A stretch of 64,000 nucleotides of DNA, taken from NCBI RefSeq assembly GCF_014197035.1, contig NZ_JACIEU010000007.1, positions 124,001 through 188,000 on the forward strand. The letters are read 5' to 3'. The notes beneath the pieces are model-generated. The model was not told the DNA's origin. It made no database searches and saw only the letters and a program-made list of their open reading frames with translations. Numbering within the stretch: position 1 is the first letter of the stretch; every line of letters begins with the position of its first letter. The position numbers were made by a program, and so were the translations under genes. Positions 1 to 8,507 of the stretch are shown here, piece by piece. Origin of the DNA: Sphingobium scionense (GTDB lineage Bacteria; Pseudomonadota; Alphaproteobacteria; Sphingomonadales; Sphingomonadaceae).

Positions 1-1090
1 GCGGCCGATCCATGTCGAACTGCGCCGGATTGTCGAACCGGCGCGGATCGCGATTGGCGGCCATGTGCGACATCAGGATCGTCGTTCCCGCCTTGATCTC
101 GACCCCGCCCAGCTCCGTCGTCCGTGTGCAGATACGCCCCCCGCTCTTCACCGACCCGTCATAGCGCAGCACTTCCTCCAGGAAATTGGGGATGCGCTTG
201 GGGTCGGCACGCAACTGCGCCTGGATATCCGGCCGGATGGCGATGATGCGAAAGGCGTTGGCCAGCAGCCGGTTGGTCGTGTCCTGCCCCGCCCCAAACA
301 GAAAGGCCGCCATCGCCGTCAGATCGACCAGGGTCGGGCTGCTCCCATCGGGAAATTTCGCCAGCGCCAGCGTCGTCAATATGTCCTTTCCGTCGGTATC
401 CGCGCCCAGCAGCCGGCGCACCGGCAGCACCGCCGGATGGTTCAGGAAGCGGCGCCAAGCGATGTAGCGGAACATATGCTTGCCAAGGCCGACCAGCGGA
501 TTGTGCTTCAGATCCTCGGGCGATCCGTCGATCGGCGCGGGCACCGCCCCTTCCAGCAGGACGCGGAAGGCCGCGCGCCCCTTTTGCGGGATGCCCAGCA
601 GGTCGGCGATCACCAGCGTCGCATAGGGGCCGCCATATTGGCGCACCAGATCGACCTTCCCGTCGGCGGCAAACTCGTCGATCAGGCCGTCCGCCGTGCT
701 GTAAAGCGACGGCTCCAACGCCTTCAACCGGCTGGGGGTGAACAGGCTGCCGATCACCGACCGCAGCTTGGCATGGCGGGTGCCGCTTTCCGTCACGATC
801 TGGTCGGCAAAGGCAATCTTCGGCCGGGCCGCTTCCAGAGCCGCCGCGATATCATCCCCCTGCGGTGTGAAGGGCAGGTCCGTCATCGGCCCGGTCACGG
901 CGTTGATGCTGGAAAAATGCTCGGTATCGAGCATCACCTGCACCGTTTCCTCATAGCCCGTCACCGCAACCACATTGCGATGGGGAAGACGCGTTACCGG
1001 CCCCTGGGCGCGCAGAAAGTCGAAATAGGCATGGGGATCGTCAACCAGATCAACATCCTTGTAGAAGTCCGCGGTGGCGTAATCGGGCAT
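1..1090 (-). CDS. Cytochrome P450, 3' end cut by window start
   Basis: The reverse-strand frame from ATG at 1090 stays open to the window edge (363 codons). It carries the P450 landmarks in order: the I-helix oxygen-activation motif AGQDTT near residue 267, the K-helix ExxR (EVLR) near 304, and the PERF-like stretch NRDPRRFDNP further on. The heme-ligand Cys loop lies beyond base 1 and cannot be checked. A Shine-Dalgarno GGTGAGG sits just before the ATG. These are soluble bacterial class I enzymes that hydroxylate small hydrophobic substrates with ferredoxin as electron donor; the substrate cannot be told from sequence. The gene diverges from an acyltransferase, and an inverted repeat lies in its leader. 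Confidence 0.93.
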   Translation of the reverse strand, partial: MPDYATADFYKDVDLVDDPHAYFDFLRAQGPVTRLPHRNVVAVTGYEETVQVMLDTEHFSSINAVTGPMTDLPFTPQGDDIAAALEAARPKIAFADQIVTESGTRHAKLRSVIGSLFTPSRLKALEPSLYSTADGLIDEFAADGKVDLVRQYGGPYATLVIADLLGIPQKGRAAFRVLLEGAVPAPIDGSPEDLKHNPLVGLGKHMFRYIAWRRFLNHPAVLPVRRLLGADTDGKDILTTLALAKFPDGSSPTLVDLTAMAAFLFGAGQDTTNRLLANAFRIIAIRPDIQAQLRADPKRIPNFLEEVLRYDGSVKSGGRICTRTTELGGVEIKAGTTILMSHMAANRDPRRFDNPAQFDMDRP

Positions 1091-1103
1091 GGCCTCACCT
1101 TTT

Positions 1104-1127
1104 ATGATATACATTGGATCATATCAT
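1104..1127. promoter_or_regulatory. Inverted repeat upstream of the P450 gene, possible operator
   Basis: ATGATAT (1104-1110) and ATATCAT (1121-1127) form perfect 7-bp arms around a 10-bp centre, 13 bp upstream of the P450 start codon. AT-rich dyads placed like this are typical operators for dimeric repressors. No regulator gene is adjacent, so the binding protein is unknown. Confidence 0.4.
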
Positions 1128-1227
1128 GCCCGATAGCTCTGTCAACGACGGCAAAATGGTAAAGCAAATCGCAGGGCTTTCGCGCTAGGACAGCGCCATG
1201 CATGGGTCGGCACCACAGGAAAGCAGC

Positions 1228-3081
1228 ATGATCGGGGCGGGTCGCTATCGCCGCGACATTGACGGGCTGCGCGCCATCGCCATCCTGCCGGTGCTGTTCT
1301 TCCACGCCCATATTCCCGGCTTTTCCGGCGGTTATGTCGGCGTCGACATCTTCTTCGTGATCTCCGGCTTCCTCATCACCGGCATCATCGCGCGCGAAGT
1401 GGATGAGCAGCGCTTCTCGCTCGTCCATTTCTACGAACGCCGCTTCCGCCGGATCATGCCGGCGCTCAGCCTCATGATCCTCGCTGTGCTGGCGGCGGCC
1501 TGCTGGCTCTACCTACCCGGCGACATAGAGGGCGTGCCGAAATCCGCGCTCGCCGCCACGCTGTTCGCCTCCAACCTCTGGTTCTTCACCGATACCGGCT
1601 ATTTCGCCGGCGGCGCCGACGTGAAACCGCTGCTCCACACCTGGTCGCTGGCAGTAGAGGAGCAATTCTACATCGGCTTCCCGATCCTGCTGATGCTGGT
1701 CGCGCGCTTTGCCGCCCGCTGGCGCAGCCTGATCGTCGGCGCGATCGCCGCACTCTCGCTGGCACTGGCGATCGCGCTCCAGCGCGACACGAGCGGCTTC
1801 ACCTTCTACCTGCTGCCGACCCGCGCCTGGGAATTATTCGCCGGCGCGCTGCTGGCGCTCGGTGCCATACCCGTTGCGCGAGTGCGCTGGTTGCGGGAGG
1901 CGCTTGCGTGGAGCGGCCTTCTATCTGTCGCCTTCGCTGTCATCTTCTACACCCGCGAGACCGTCTTCCCCGGCATCACCGCCCTGCCCCCGGTGCTGGG
2001 CGCGGCGCTGCTGCTCCACAGTGCGCCGGGCACCAGCGTCGGGCGCGTGCTCAGCCTGCCCCTTTTCGTCGGCGTGGGCCTCATCTCCTACTCGCTCTAT
2101 CTGTGGCACTGGCCGCTGATCGTCTTCACCGAATATGCGACCGATGCGGTCCTGTCAGGGTCGACGGCAATCGCGGTCGTGGCCGCCTCCTTCATTGCCG
2201 CTACCCTCTCCTGGCGCTTCGTCGAGCGCCCCTTCCGCGATGCCCGCGGCGTGCCCGCCCGGCGCATCTTCCAGTTCACCGGCGGTGCCATGGCGCTGCT
2301 CTGCATCCTGTCGCTGGCGCTGCTGGCGATGGGCGGCTGGCCGCAACGCTTTGCGCCGCAGGTGCTGCAACTCGCCGCCGGCCGCACCAACATCAGCCCC
2401 AAACGCAAGGCCTGCCACGACACATTCGCGCGCGGTGCCCAACCCTGTGTTCTCGGCGCCAAGGTCCGGCCCGACGCCCTGCTCTGGGGCGACAGCCATG
2501 GCGTGGAAATGGCCTACGCCCTGTCGCTCAAGGCCAAGGCAGAAGGCCGCGCCCTGATCGAGCGCACCACATCCAGTTGCCCGCCGGTGCTGGGCTATGA
2601 CGCGCCCAAGGATGCCCGCTGCGCCCGTGCCAACCGGGCCGCCTTTGCCGCCATCCGCGCCGATCCGGGCATCCGCCGCGTCTATCTCGCCGCCTTCTGG
2701 GCCAATGGCGAATTTGACGATCCCGCCTTCGTCGCGAAGCTGGATGCCACCATCCGTGCCCTGCGCGCCGAAGGACGGCAGGTCATCCTGATCGGCCCGG
2801 CGCCGCCCCAGCCTTTCGACGTGCCCCGCCATCTGGCCCATCTCGCCCGCGTCGGCGATCTTGGGCAGGCGCAGGGTGTAGACCGCACCACGATCGAGGC
2901 CCGCACCCACAACCTGCGCGCGCTCTTCGCCCGCTGGCAGGCACAGGGCGTGACGCTGATCGATCCGATGGCGCGACTATGCGATGCCCGCCGCTGCGCC
3001 ATCATCCATGACGGCCGGCCGCTCTATTTCGATTCCCATCATCTGAGCGTTGCCGGGGCACAACTCGTTATAGGCGACTAG
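1228..3081 (+). CDS. Acyltransferase 3 / SGNH-domain membrane protein (OatA-like)
   Basis: A 617-aa protein with two parts. The N-terminal ~350 residues form a multi-pass acyltransferase-3 domain opening with RYRRDIDGLRAIAI, followed by GGYVGVDIFFVISGFLI and the YERRFRRI motif. The C-terminal part is an exported SGNH hydrolase-like domain with GDSHG near residue 420 and a terminal DSHHLS (catalytic Asp/His block). Such proteins O-acetylate cell-surface polysaccharide or peptidoglycan, the membrane part moving acetyl across and the SGNH part attaching it. The substrate is unknown. ATG 1228 is chosen because AGGAAAG lies 5 nt upstream; an in-frame ATG at 1198 is possible. The protein stops soon after the His block, slightly short for the family. 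Confidence 0.85.
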   Translation: MIGAGRYRRDIDGLRAIAILPVLFFHAHIPGFSGGYVGVDIFFVISGFLITGIIAREVDEQRFSLVHFYERRFRRIMPALSLMILAVLAAACWLYLPGDIEGVPKSALAATLFASNLWFFTDTGYFAGGADVKPLLHTWSLAVEEQFYIGFPILLMLVARFAARWRSLIVGAIAALSLALAIALQRDTSGFTFYLLPTRAWELFAGALLALGAIPVARVRWLREALAWSGLLSVAFAVIFYTRETVFPGITALPPVLGAALLLHSAPGTSVGRVLSLPLFVGVGLISYSLYLWHWPLIVFTEYATDAVLSGSTAIAVVAASFIAATLSWRFVERPFRDARGVPARRIFQFTGGAMALLCILSLALLAMGGWPQRFAPQVLQLAAGRTNISPKRKACHDTFARGAQPCVLGAKVRPDALLWGDSHGVEMAYALSLKAKAEGRALIERTTSSCPPVLGYDAPKDARCARANRAAFAAIRADPGIRRVYLAAFWANGEFDDPAFVAKLDATIRALRAEGRQVILIGPAPPQPFDVPRHLAHLARVGDLGQAQGVDRTTIEARTHNLRALFARWQAQGVTLIDPMARLCDARRCAIIHDGRPLYFDSHHLSVAGAQLVIGD

Positions 3082-3083
3082 CC

Positions 3084-3974
3084 CTATTCCGCCGCCATCG
3101 CGTAGCTGCGTGGCAGTTCGTTCGCCAGCGCCTCGGCCATCGCCGTCACCACGCCCTGCATCCGCGCCAGCCCCGGCCCCGGCCGGTCGAGCGTGACGTC
3201 GAGATAGAGGGCGCGGTCGACCTCCAGTTGCAACGCGTGAAGTCCCCGCTCCGGCCGGCCATGCCGTTCGATCAGATGGTCACCGGCATAGGGATGATTC
3301 TGCGACGTCAGCACGCCATGCCCCGCCGCGACATCCGCCGCCAGCATCATCAATCGCGTCGCCGCGCTGCGACCGAAGCGATCGCCCAGCACCAGCCCCG
3401 GCGCAGCCTGGCCGGCAGCGGGCGGCGGCAGCGGCGGCATGGAATGCAGGTCGATCAGGATGGCATGGCCATGGCGTTCACGCGCCGCCGTCATCATCCG
3501 TGCCAGCCGGGCATGATAGGGGCGATGCACCGTCTCGATGCGCCGCCGCGCCTCGTCCCAGGGGATCGGCCGCTGCCACAATTCCTGTGCGCCGGGCAAC
3601 CGGCGAGGAACGAGGCCCAGCCCGCCCCGCAGCTTGGCGCTGCTCTGCAAGGGCTGATCGCGCGGCAGGCCGGTCACCATCGCCGGATCCAGTTCCCGCT
3701 CATGTCGGTTGAGGTCGATCATCGCGCGCGGCGCGCGGGCGATCAGCACGCTGTAGCCCGCAGCGATCAGCGGCCCCGCCAGCATGTCGGCCCAGCGATC
3801 CTCCAGCCGGCGCAGCACTTCCGGTCGCACCCGCGCCAAGGCCAGCAATTCGGGGGAATAGTCGCGCCCGGCATGGGGAACCGACACTATCAGGGGGCCA
3901 TCGGGAAGAGCAGGACCATGAAGATCATAGGCCGCCGTCGATTCGGTTGGCGGACACGTGCCAAAATGATCCAA
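3084..3974 (-). CDS. N-formylglutamate amidohydrolase family protein
   Basis: A 296-aa protein of the N-formylglutamate amidohydrolase (HutG-like) family, zinc-dependent enzymes releasing formate from N-formyl amino acids. Visible family blocks are SVPHAGRDYS near residue 31, DLNRHERELD, the metal-site stretch DLHSMPP, and HPYAGDHLIERHG followed by LEVDRALYLD near the C-terminus. The start is set at TTG 3974, because AAAGGA lies 6 nt upstream and the preceding 32 codons (to 4070) look unlike the family. No other histidine-degradation gene is adjacent, so the actual substrate is open. It faces away from the CpdR-like gene with ~140 bp between them. Confidence 0.82.
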   Translation of the reverse strand: MDHFGTCPPTESTAAYDLHGPALPDGPLIVSVPHAGRDYSPELLALARVRPEVLRRLEDRWADMLAGPLIAAGYSVLIARAPRAMIDLNRHERELDPAMVTGLPRDQPLQSSAKLRGGLGLVPRRLPGAQELWQRPIPWDEARRRIETVHRPYHARLARMMTAARERHGHAILIDLHSMPPLPPPAAGQAAPGLVLGDRFGRSAATRLMMLAADVAAGHGVLTSQNHPYAGDHLIERHGRPERGLHALQLEVDRALYLDVTLDRPGPGLARMQGVVTAMAEALANELPRSYAMAAE

Positions 3975-4114
3975 CGCCGTTCCTTTCACCCGCCGCGTAA
4001 AAATTTGGTCGGCTGGATAATCTTTAATCCTTGTCGCATATATCCGAACGTCTTGCCAGTCAGTGGGCAAGGCAAGGGTGCCGCAGACGACGGCTTACGG
4101 GAATTTTGGGGTCA

Positions 4115-4492
4115 ATGGTTCGAATCCTGCTGGCGGAAGATGATGACAGCATGCGCGCCTATCTGGCGCGGGCGCTGGAGAAATCAGGTTATGAGGTTGT
4201 CGCCGTGGCCACCGGCACCCAGGCCGTGCCGCATATCGAATCGGATCGGTTCGACCTGCTGCTGACCGATATCGTCATGCCCGAAATGGACGGCATCGAA
4301 CTGGCCCAGCACACCGCCAATGTCGCCCCCCAGACCCGGATCATGTTCATCACCGGTTTTGCCGCCGTGACGCTGAAGGCCGGCAAGGCGGTGCCGCAGG
4401 CGAAGGTGCTGTCCAAGCCCTTCCACCTGCGCGACCTGGTGCTGGAAGTCGAACGGATGTTCGGCAGCGAGACGCTGTCCGGCCTTAGCTGA
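4115..4492 (+). CDS. cpdR: CpdR-like single-domain response regulator
   Basis: A 125-aa stand-alone receiver domain beginning [14 protein letters not shown]. It has the acidic pair at residues 9-10, phospho-acceptor Asp52 in [12 protein letters not shown], the conserved Thr in FITGF, and the Lys in LSKPF. There is no output domain. Length and N-terminus match CpdR, which in Caulobacter is phosphorylated through the CckA-ChpT relay and, when unphosphorylated, directs ClpXP to degrade CtrA and other substrates. ATG 4115 is the start because the receiver fold begins there; the longer frame from 4031 adds unrelated residues. The 3' end overlaps the convergent dctA gene by 8 bp. The name is by resemblance. 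Confidence 0.75.
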   Translation: MVRILLAEDDDSMRAYLARALEKSGYEVVAVATGTQAVPHIESDRFDLLLTDIVMPEMDGIELAQHTANVAPQTRIMFITGFAAVTLKAGKAVPQAKVLSKPFHLRDLVLEVERMFGSETLSGLS

Positions 4493-5825
4493 CCGCTTCG
4501 GCCTCGCCGAGCGCCTGTCCCAGCGGCGGCAGCGGCTTGCCCGCCATGGCTGCCGCGAAACGTTCGCGATCCAGACCCTTTTCCCAGACCGACACCACCA
4601 CCGTCGCCACCGCATTGCCGACGAAGTTGGTGAGGCTGCGGCATTCGCTCATGAAGCGATCGACGCCCAGGATCAGGGTCATGCCCGCGACCGGCACGGA
4701 CGGCACGATCGACAGGGTGGCGGCCAGGGTGATGAAGCCCGCGCCGGTCACGCCCGCCGCGCCCTTGGACGACAGCATCGCCACCAGCAGCAGCAATATC
4801 TGATCCTCCAGGCTCAGATGCACATTGGTCGCCTGCGCGATGAACAGCGCCGCCAACGTCATGTAGATATTGGTACCGTCGAGGTTGAAGCTGTAACCCG
4901 TTGGCACGACCAGCCCGACGACTGACTTGCGGCATCCCGCCTGCTCCATTTTCTCGATCAGGCTGGGCAGCGCGGCTTCCGACGAGGATGTGCCCAGCAC
5001 CAGCAGCAGCTCGGCGCGCAGATAACGGATCAGATGCAGGATGTTGAAGCCGGCAAACCAGGCGACCGTGCCCAGCACGACGAGCACGAACAGCAGCGAG
5101 GTAAGGTAGAAGGTCGCGACCAGCCCGGCGAGGTTGGCGAGCGTCCCCACGCCATATTTGGCAACGGTGAAGGCCATCGCACCGAACGCGCCCAGGGGCG
5201 CCGCCTTCATCAGGAAGGATACCAGCTTGAAGATGGCGAGACTGGCCGATTCCAGCACCGTCATCAGCGGCTCGGCCTTTTCCCCGATCATGCTGAGCGC
5301 AATGCCGAACAGGATCGCGACGAACAGCACCTGCAGAATATTGTGACCGTCCGCCACCGCCGACACCAGCGTCGCGGGAATGACGTTCAGCAGGAAGGCG
5401 ACCAGCGTGCGGTCATGCGCCTGCTGCGCATAATCGGCGATCTTGCTGGCATCGAGGGTCGCCGGATCGATGTTGAGCCCGGCGCCGGGCTGCACGACAT
5501 TGGCGATGATGAGGCCGACGATCAGCGCCAGGGTGGAGAAGGTCAGGAAATAGGCGAACGCCTTGGCCGCGACCCGGCCGATCGCCCCCAGTTCCTTCAT
5601 GCCGGCGATGCCGGTGACGATCGTCAGGAAAATGACCGGCGCGATGATCATCCGCACCAGCGCGATGAAAGCGTCGCCCAGCGGCTTCATCGCCTCGCCC
5701 GTCGCCGGGAAATAATGGCCGAGCAGCACGCCCAGCGCGATCGCCACCAGCACCTGGAAATAAAGATGGCGATAGAAGGGAAGCGGCCGAACCGGCTCTG
5801 TCGGCGTCGATGGCGTAGGCAACAT
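4485..5825 (-). CDS. dctA: C4-dicarboxylate:cation symporter DctA
   Basis: A 446-aa membrane protein of the dicarboxylate/amino acid:cation symporter family. Diagnostic blocks are [10 protein letters not shown] (re-entrant hairpin 1), [14 protein letters not shown] (the NMDGT-like motif), [13 protein letters not shown] (hairpin 2) and [17 protein letters not shown] in the last helix. It imports succinate, malate and fumarate with protons or sodium across the inner membrane. An AGGGGGG stretch lies ~12 nt before the ATG, a rather long spacing. No DctB/DctD pair lies beside it. Substrate preference within the family is inferred from the overall match to DctA rather than to glutamate carriers. 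Confidence 0.9.
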   Translation of the reverse strand: MLPTPSTPTEPVRPLPFYRHLYFQVLVAIALGVLLGHYFPATGEAMKPLGDAFIALVRMIIAPVIFLTIVTGIAGMKELGAIGRVAAKAFAYFLTFSTLALIVGLIIANVVQPGAGLNIDPATLDASKIADYAQQAHDRTLVAFLLNVIPATLVSAVADGHNILQVLFVAILFGIALSMIGEKAEPLMTVLESASLAIFKLVSFLMKAAPLGAFGAMAFTVAKYGVGTLANLAGLVATFYLTSLLFVLVVLGTVAWFAGFNILHLIRYLRAELLLVLGTSSSEAALPSLIEKMEQAGCRKSVVGLVVPTGYSFNLDGTNIYMTLAALFIAQATNVHLSLEDQILLLLVAMLSSKGAAGVTGAGFITLAATLSIVPSVPVAGMTLILGVDRFMSECRSLTNFVGNAVATVVVSVWEKGLDRERFAAAMAGKPLPPLGQALGEAEAVS

Positions 5826-5926
5826 GATGTTTTTGCGTCCCCCCTTATTTGCGCCGCAGCATATGGCCTCGCCACCCCCTGTCCAGCGGGTTGGGAAAGT
5901 TTCTACAAAAAAGTGTCATTTACCGC

Positions 5927-5955
5927 TTGCGCGAGTCACCGACCCCCGTTATTGG
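5927..5955 (+). promoter_or_regulatory. Likely sigma-70 promoter of tRNA-Val
   Basis: TTGCGC (5927-5932) and TATTGG (5950-5955) are separated by exactly 17 bp and end 13 bp before the mature tRNA 5' end, the usual arrangement for a tRNA gene. The -10 matches the consensus only partly. Confidence 0.4.
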
Positions 5956-5968
5956 CCCCCTCCACGGC

Positions 5969-6043
5969 GGGCGTGTAGCTCAGTGGTAGAGCACTGTGTT
6001 GACATCGCAGGGGTCGCAAGTTCAATCCTTGCCACGCCCACCA
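5969..6043 (+). tRNA. tRNA-Val (anticodon GAC)
   Basis: A complete cloverleaf can be folded by eye. Acceptor GGGCGTG (5969-5975) pairs with CACGCCC (6033-6039). The D-arm is GCTC/GAGC, and the anticodon stem CTGTG/CGCAG surrounds the loop TTGACAT with anticodon GAC, reading GUC (Val). The T-arm is GCAAG/CTTGC around TTCAATC. The discriminator is A and the CCA is genomically encoded (6041-6043). It is a single gene, flanked by a promoter-like pair upstream and a strong terminator downstream. Confidence 0.97.
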
Positions 6044-6045
6044 TG

Positions 6046-6088
6046 ATAAGGCCTTGGAAGTCTCCGGATTTCCGAGGCCTTATTTTTT
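6046..6088 (+). terminator. Rho-independent terminator of tRNA-Val
   Basis: ATAAGGCCTTGGAA (6046-6059) pairs with TTCCGAGGCCTTAT (6070-6083), 14 pairs with one G-U, followed directly by a run of six T (6083-6088). It begins three bases after the tRNA CCA. Confidence 0.9.
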
Positions 6089-6133
6089 GCCCTTTTCCGG
6101 CTATGAGGCGCGGCAGCAGAGGGAGACCGGCAG

Positions 6134-6748
6134 ATGACAGCGACATGTGTGGTGATGGGTGGACGGCGGGTGCTGTTCGTGATGGCGATCGACGCCGAAT
6201 ATGGCCCGCATCTGCAAGCCCGGATCACGCCGCTGATGACCGGCGTCGGCCCGGTCGAGGCGGCGCTGGCCATGGCCGTGACGCTCGACCGGATGGCGCA
6301 GGCGGGCACCCTGCCCGATCTGGCCGTCTCGCTGGGATCTGCCGGATCGCGCGTAGGCATGCTGGGCGAGGTCTATCAGGTCGCCAGCGTATCATGGCGC
6401 GACATGGATGCCTCTCGCCTGGGCTTTACCAAGGGGGTGACGCCACTGATCGATCATCCGGTCGACATCCCGCTGGAAACGCCGCTCGAAATCCGTGCGC
6501 TGCGCCTGTCGACCGGCGCCAACGTGGTGGGCGGCGAGGAATATGCCGCGATCGACGCCGACATGGTCGACATGGAGACTTTTGCGATCGCGCGCGCCTG
6601 CCAGCGCTTCGGCGTGCCGCTGATGGGATTGCGCGGCATTTCCGACGGGCCGGGCGAGCTGGACGACATGCTCGGCTGGACGCAGTTGCTCTCGCTGATC
6701 GACGAGAAGCTGGCGGTGGCCGTCGATGCCCTGGGCGAGGCGCTTTAA
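6134..6748 (+). CDS. 5'-methylthioadenosine/S-adenosylhomocysteine nucleosidase-like protein
   Basis: A 204-aa protein of the nucleoside phosphorylase/nucleosidase superfamily. Visible features are the N-terminal strand RVLFVMAIDAEY, the early substrate-site stretch MTGVGPVEAA, a SLGSAGS turn where family members have GxAGG, and the ribose-binding MVDMETFAIARAC containing the acidic residue expected of MTAN-type enzymes. It probably cleaves adenine from methylthioadenosine or S-adenosylhomocysteine. The first glycine-rich motif departs from standard MTAN, so the substrate could be a different nucleoside. AGGGAGA 7 nt upstream fixes the ATG. Its stop overlaps the convergent lipoprotein gene by 4 bp. 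Confidence 0.78.
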   Translation: MTATCVVMGGRRVLFVMAIDAEYGPHLQARITPLMTGVGPVEAALAMAVTLDRMAQAGTLPDLAVSLGSAGSRVGMLGEVYQVASVSWRDMDASRLGFTKGVTPLIDHPVDIPLETPLEIRALRLSTGANVVGGEEYAAIDADMVDMETFAIARACQRFGVPLMGLRGISDGPGELDDMLGWTQLLSLIDEKLAVAVDALGEAL

Positions 6749-7818
6749 CAGCCGCCCGGCTGGAGCGCCGCGCCGCGCGGCCAGGACAGTTCATAGGTGA
6801 CGAGGAAGCCGTCATGGTCGGACAGCTCCGGCCCGCTCGGTCCACCATCGAACATCGCCTCCACCCGGATCGGGCGAACCGAGACCCGATCACCCGGCCA
6901 GAAAAATTGCAGGTCCTGCGTGTCCATCCAGGGTTCGTCGCCGTCCCAGGACATTCGCACATCGCAGCCCGAAGCGGAATCGGCGCAGACGCGATGGACC
7001 AGGTCGAGCGACTGGTAGCGGGCGAAATTCTCCCAGCGCGGTTCGGAATGGCGCATGTTGAAATCACCGCCGAAGATCAGCGGATAGGCATCATCATGGC
7101 TGGCATTGATGAAGGCCGAGGCTTCGAGCGCCTGCCGTTCATGCGCGGCGAGATTGCGTGGTCCGGGCGCGCGGGAAGCCCCGCGCGAGTTCATGTGCGT
7201 GTCATAGATGTCGATCGGCGTCGGCACGCCGGGCATGGCGATGCGGGCCAGCATGATCCCCTTGTTCGACAGGCAATCTAGGCCAGCGCAGGATTTGCGG
7301 CCATAGGCGCGCTTGCGCGTCAGGAGAATCGGATAGCGGGAGGCGACGGCCAGGCCGCTGCCGGAAAAATGGATGCCGATCTCGCCCCGATTGATATGCG
7401 ACTTGCCCGGCAGCTTGTCCTTGGTCGATCCACGCGCGCGGGTCGTGCGATGCGGCCCGGCGGCGATCGCCGGATAGCCGGTATCGGCCACCGCCTGCTT
7501 CGCCGATCCGCTGAACATCTCCTGGAACAGCACCACGTCGGGCGCCTTCCCCGCCGCCCGTAATGCGGCGAGACGCGCACCGATCTGCTTGAGCGACGGC
7601 CCACGCCCGCTGCGCGCCGGCCAGCCCAACCCCTCGATATTATAGGTCAGCACCGACAGGGTGGTGGTGATCCGATCCGCATCCGGAGCGACGAGCGCAG
7701 GCGCCACGGCAGCGCTGCAGGACAATTCGCGATAGGGCGCCGGCGTCGCACAAGCCGATAGCAGCAGCGGCGCCACGCAGGCGCCGAACCGGCGGAGGAA
7801 GCGGGAAGTAGCGGCCAT
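6745..7818 (-). CDS. Endonuclease/exonuclease/phosphatase (EEP) family lipoprotein
   Basis: A 357-aa protein starting at ATG 7818, chosen because GAGGAGGAT lies directly before it. The N-terminus MAATSRFLRRFGACV leads into the lipobox LLLSAC, so it should be a membrane-anchored lipoprotein facing the periplasm. EEP motifs follow: LTYNIEGLG, VVLFQEMF (metal-binding Glu), YDTHMNSR, GGDFNMRHSEP and the final SDHDG. The superfamily includes sphingomyelinases, phosphoinositide phosphatases and nucleases. Lipid anchoring argues for an extracytoplasmic phosphodiesterase rather than DNA repair. The substrate is not deducible. A frame upstream to 7872 exists but lacks a ribosome site. Confidence 0.85.
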   Translation of the reverse strand: MAATSRFLRRFGACVAPLLLSACATPAPYRELSCSAAVAPALVAPDADRITTTLSVLTYNIEGLGWPARSGRGPSLKQIGARLAALRAAGKAPDVVLFQEMFSGSAKQAVADTGYPAIAAGPHRTTRARGSTKDKLPGKSHINRGEIGIHFSGSGLAVASRYPILLTRKRAYGRKSCAGLDCLSNKGIMLARIAMPGVPTPIDIYDTHMNSRGASRAPGPRNLAAHERQALEASAFINASHDDAYPLIFGGDFNMRHSEPRWENFARYQSLDLVHRVCADSASGCDVRMSWDGDEPWMDTQDLQFFWPGDRVSVRPIRVEAMFDGGPSGPELSDHDGFLVTYELSWPRGAALQPGGC

Positions 7819-7889
7819 ATCCTCCTCGTCATCGGATCGGCGCATCATGACGCGAAAGGGCGCCGGCGACAACGGGCGCCTGGACGGGA

Positions 7890-8426
7890 TCAGTCGCCCT
7901 CGAACAACAGGATCGCGCGCGAGGGCACACCGTCCTGCTCCAGCGCGGCAAGCCCGCCCAGAGCCGGCAGGTCGATCGCGAACAGCGCCATCAGCACCTG
8001 CGCGCCCTGCTCCCGCAGCAACCGGGCCGCCGCCTGCGCCGTGCCGCCGGTGGCGATCAGGTCGTCGACCAGCAGCACGCGCGCGCCCTGCGGCACCTGC
8101 CCTTCATGCAGTTCCAGCCGGTCGGTGCCATATTCCAGCACATAATCGATGCCGACGGTCTTGCCCGGCAGCTTGCCCTTCTTGCGGACCGGCACGAAGC
8201 CCTTGCCCAGCTTCAGCGCGAGCGCCGCACCCAGGATGAAGCCGCGCGCCTCCACGCCGACGATCAGGTCGGGGTCGAGCGGCCCCGCCACCTTCGCCAT
8301 CTGGTCGATCAGTTCGGCCAGACCCGGCCCATCGGCCAGCAGGGTCGTGATGTCGCGAAACTGGATACCCGGCTTGGGGAAGTCGGGGATGGTGCGGACC
8401 AGCGCGGTCAGACTGTCGATGCTCAT
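7890..8426 (-). CDS. apt: Adenine phosphoribosyltransferase
   Basis: A 178-aa type I phosphoribosyltransferase. The PRPP-binding signature VLLVDDLIATGGT spans residues 117-129, preceded by the GVEARGFILG loop and the KKGKLPG flexible loop characteristic of Apt. It converts adenine and PRPP to AMP in purine salvage in the cytoplasm. The gene follows petC on the same strand after 81 bp holding a hairpin, so it may be read through from the bc1 operon or have its own promoter. The ribosome site is weak. Confidence 0.96.
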   Translation of the reverse strand: MSIDSLTALVRTIPDFPKPGIQFRDITTLLADGPGLAELIDQMAKVAGPLDPDLIVGVEARGFILGAALALKLGKGFVPVRKKGKLPGKTVGIDYVLEYGTDRLELHEGQVPQGARVLLVDDLIATGGTAQAAARLLREQGAQVLMALFAIDLPALGGLAALEQDGVPSRAILLFEGD

Positions 8427-8447
8427 GGTTGAAGCCCCATAAGGAAA

Positions 8448-8476
8448 GGGCGCGCCCCCGACAAGGAAGCGCGCCC
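8448..8476 (-). terminator. Hairpin between petC and apt, likely partial terminator
   Basis: GGGCGCGC (8448-8455) and GCGCGCCC (8469-8476) form a perfect 8-bp GC-rich stem with a 13-nt loop. Read on the minus strand, the stem is followed by TTTCCTT, a weak U-tract. It lies just after the petC stop, consistent with attenuation between petABC and apt. Confidence 0.5.
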
Positions 8477-8507
8477 CGTTCTTTCATGCCACCGGGCAGA
8501 AGGGCGG

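Noticed and set aside
4115..4145. tRNA-like T-arm motif GGTTCGAATCC
   Set aside because: It is the start of the CpdR-like coding sequence (MVRIL). No acceptor, D or anticodon stem can be built around it.
5949..6146. 65-codon minus-strand frame over the tRNA
   Set aside because: It crosses tRNA-Val and its terminator; no ribosome site or family.
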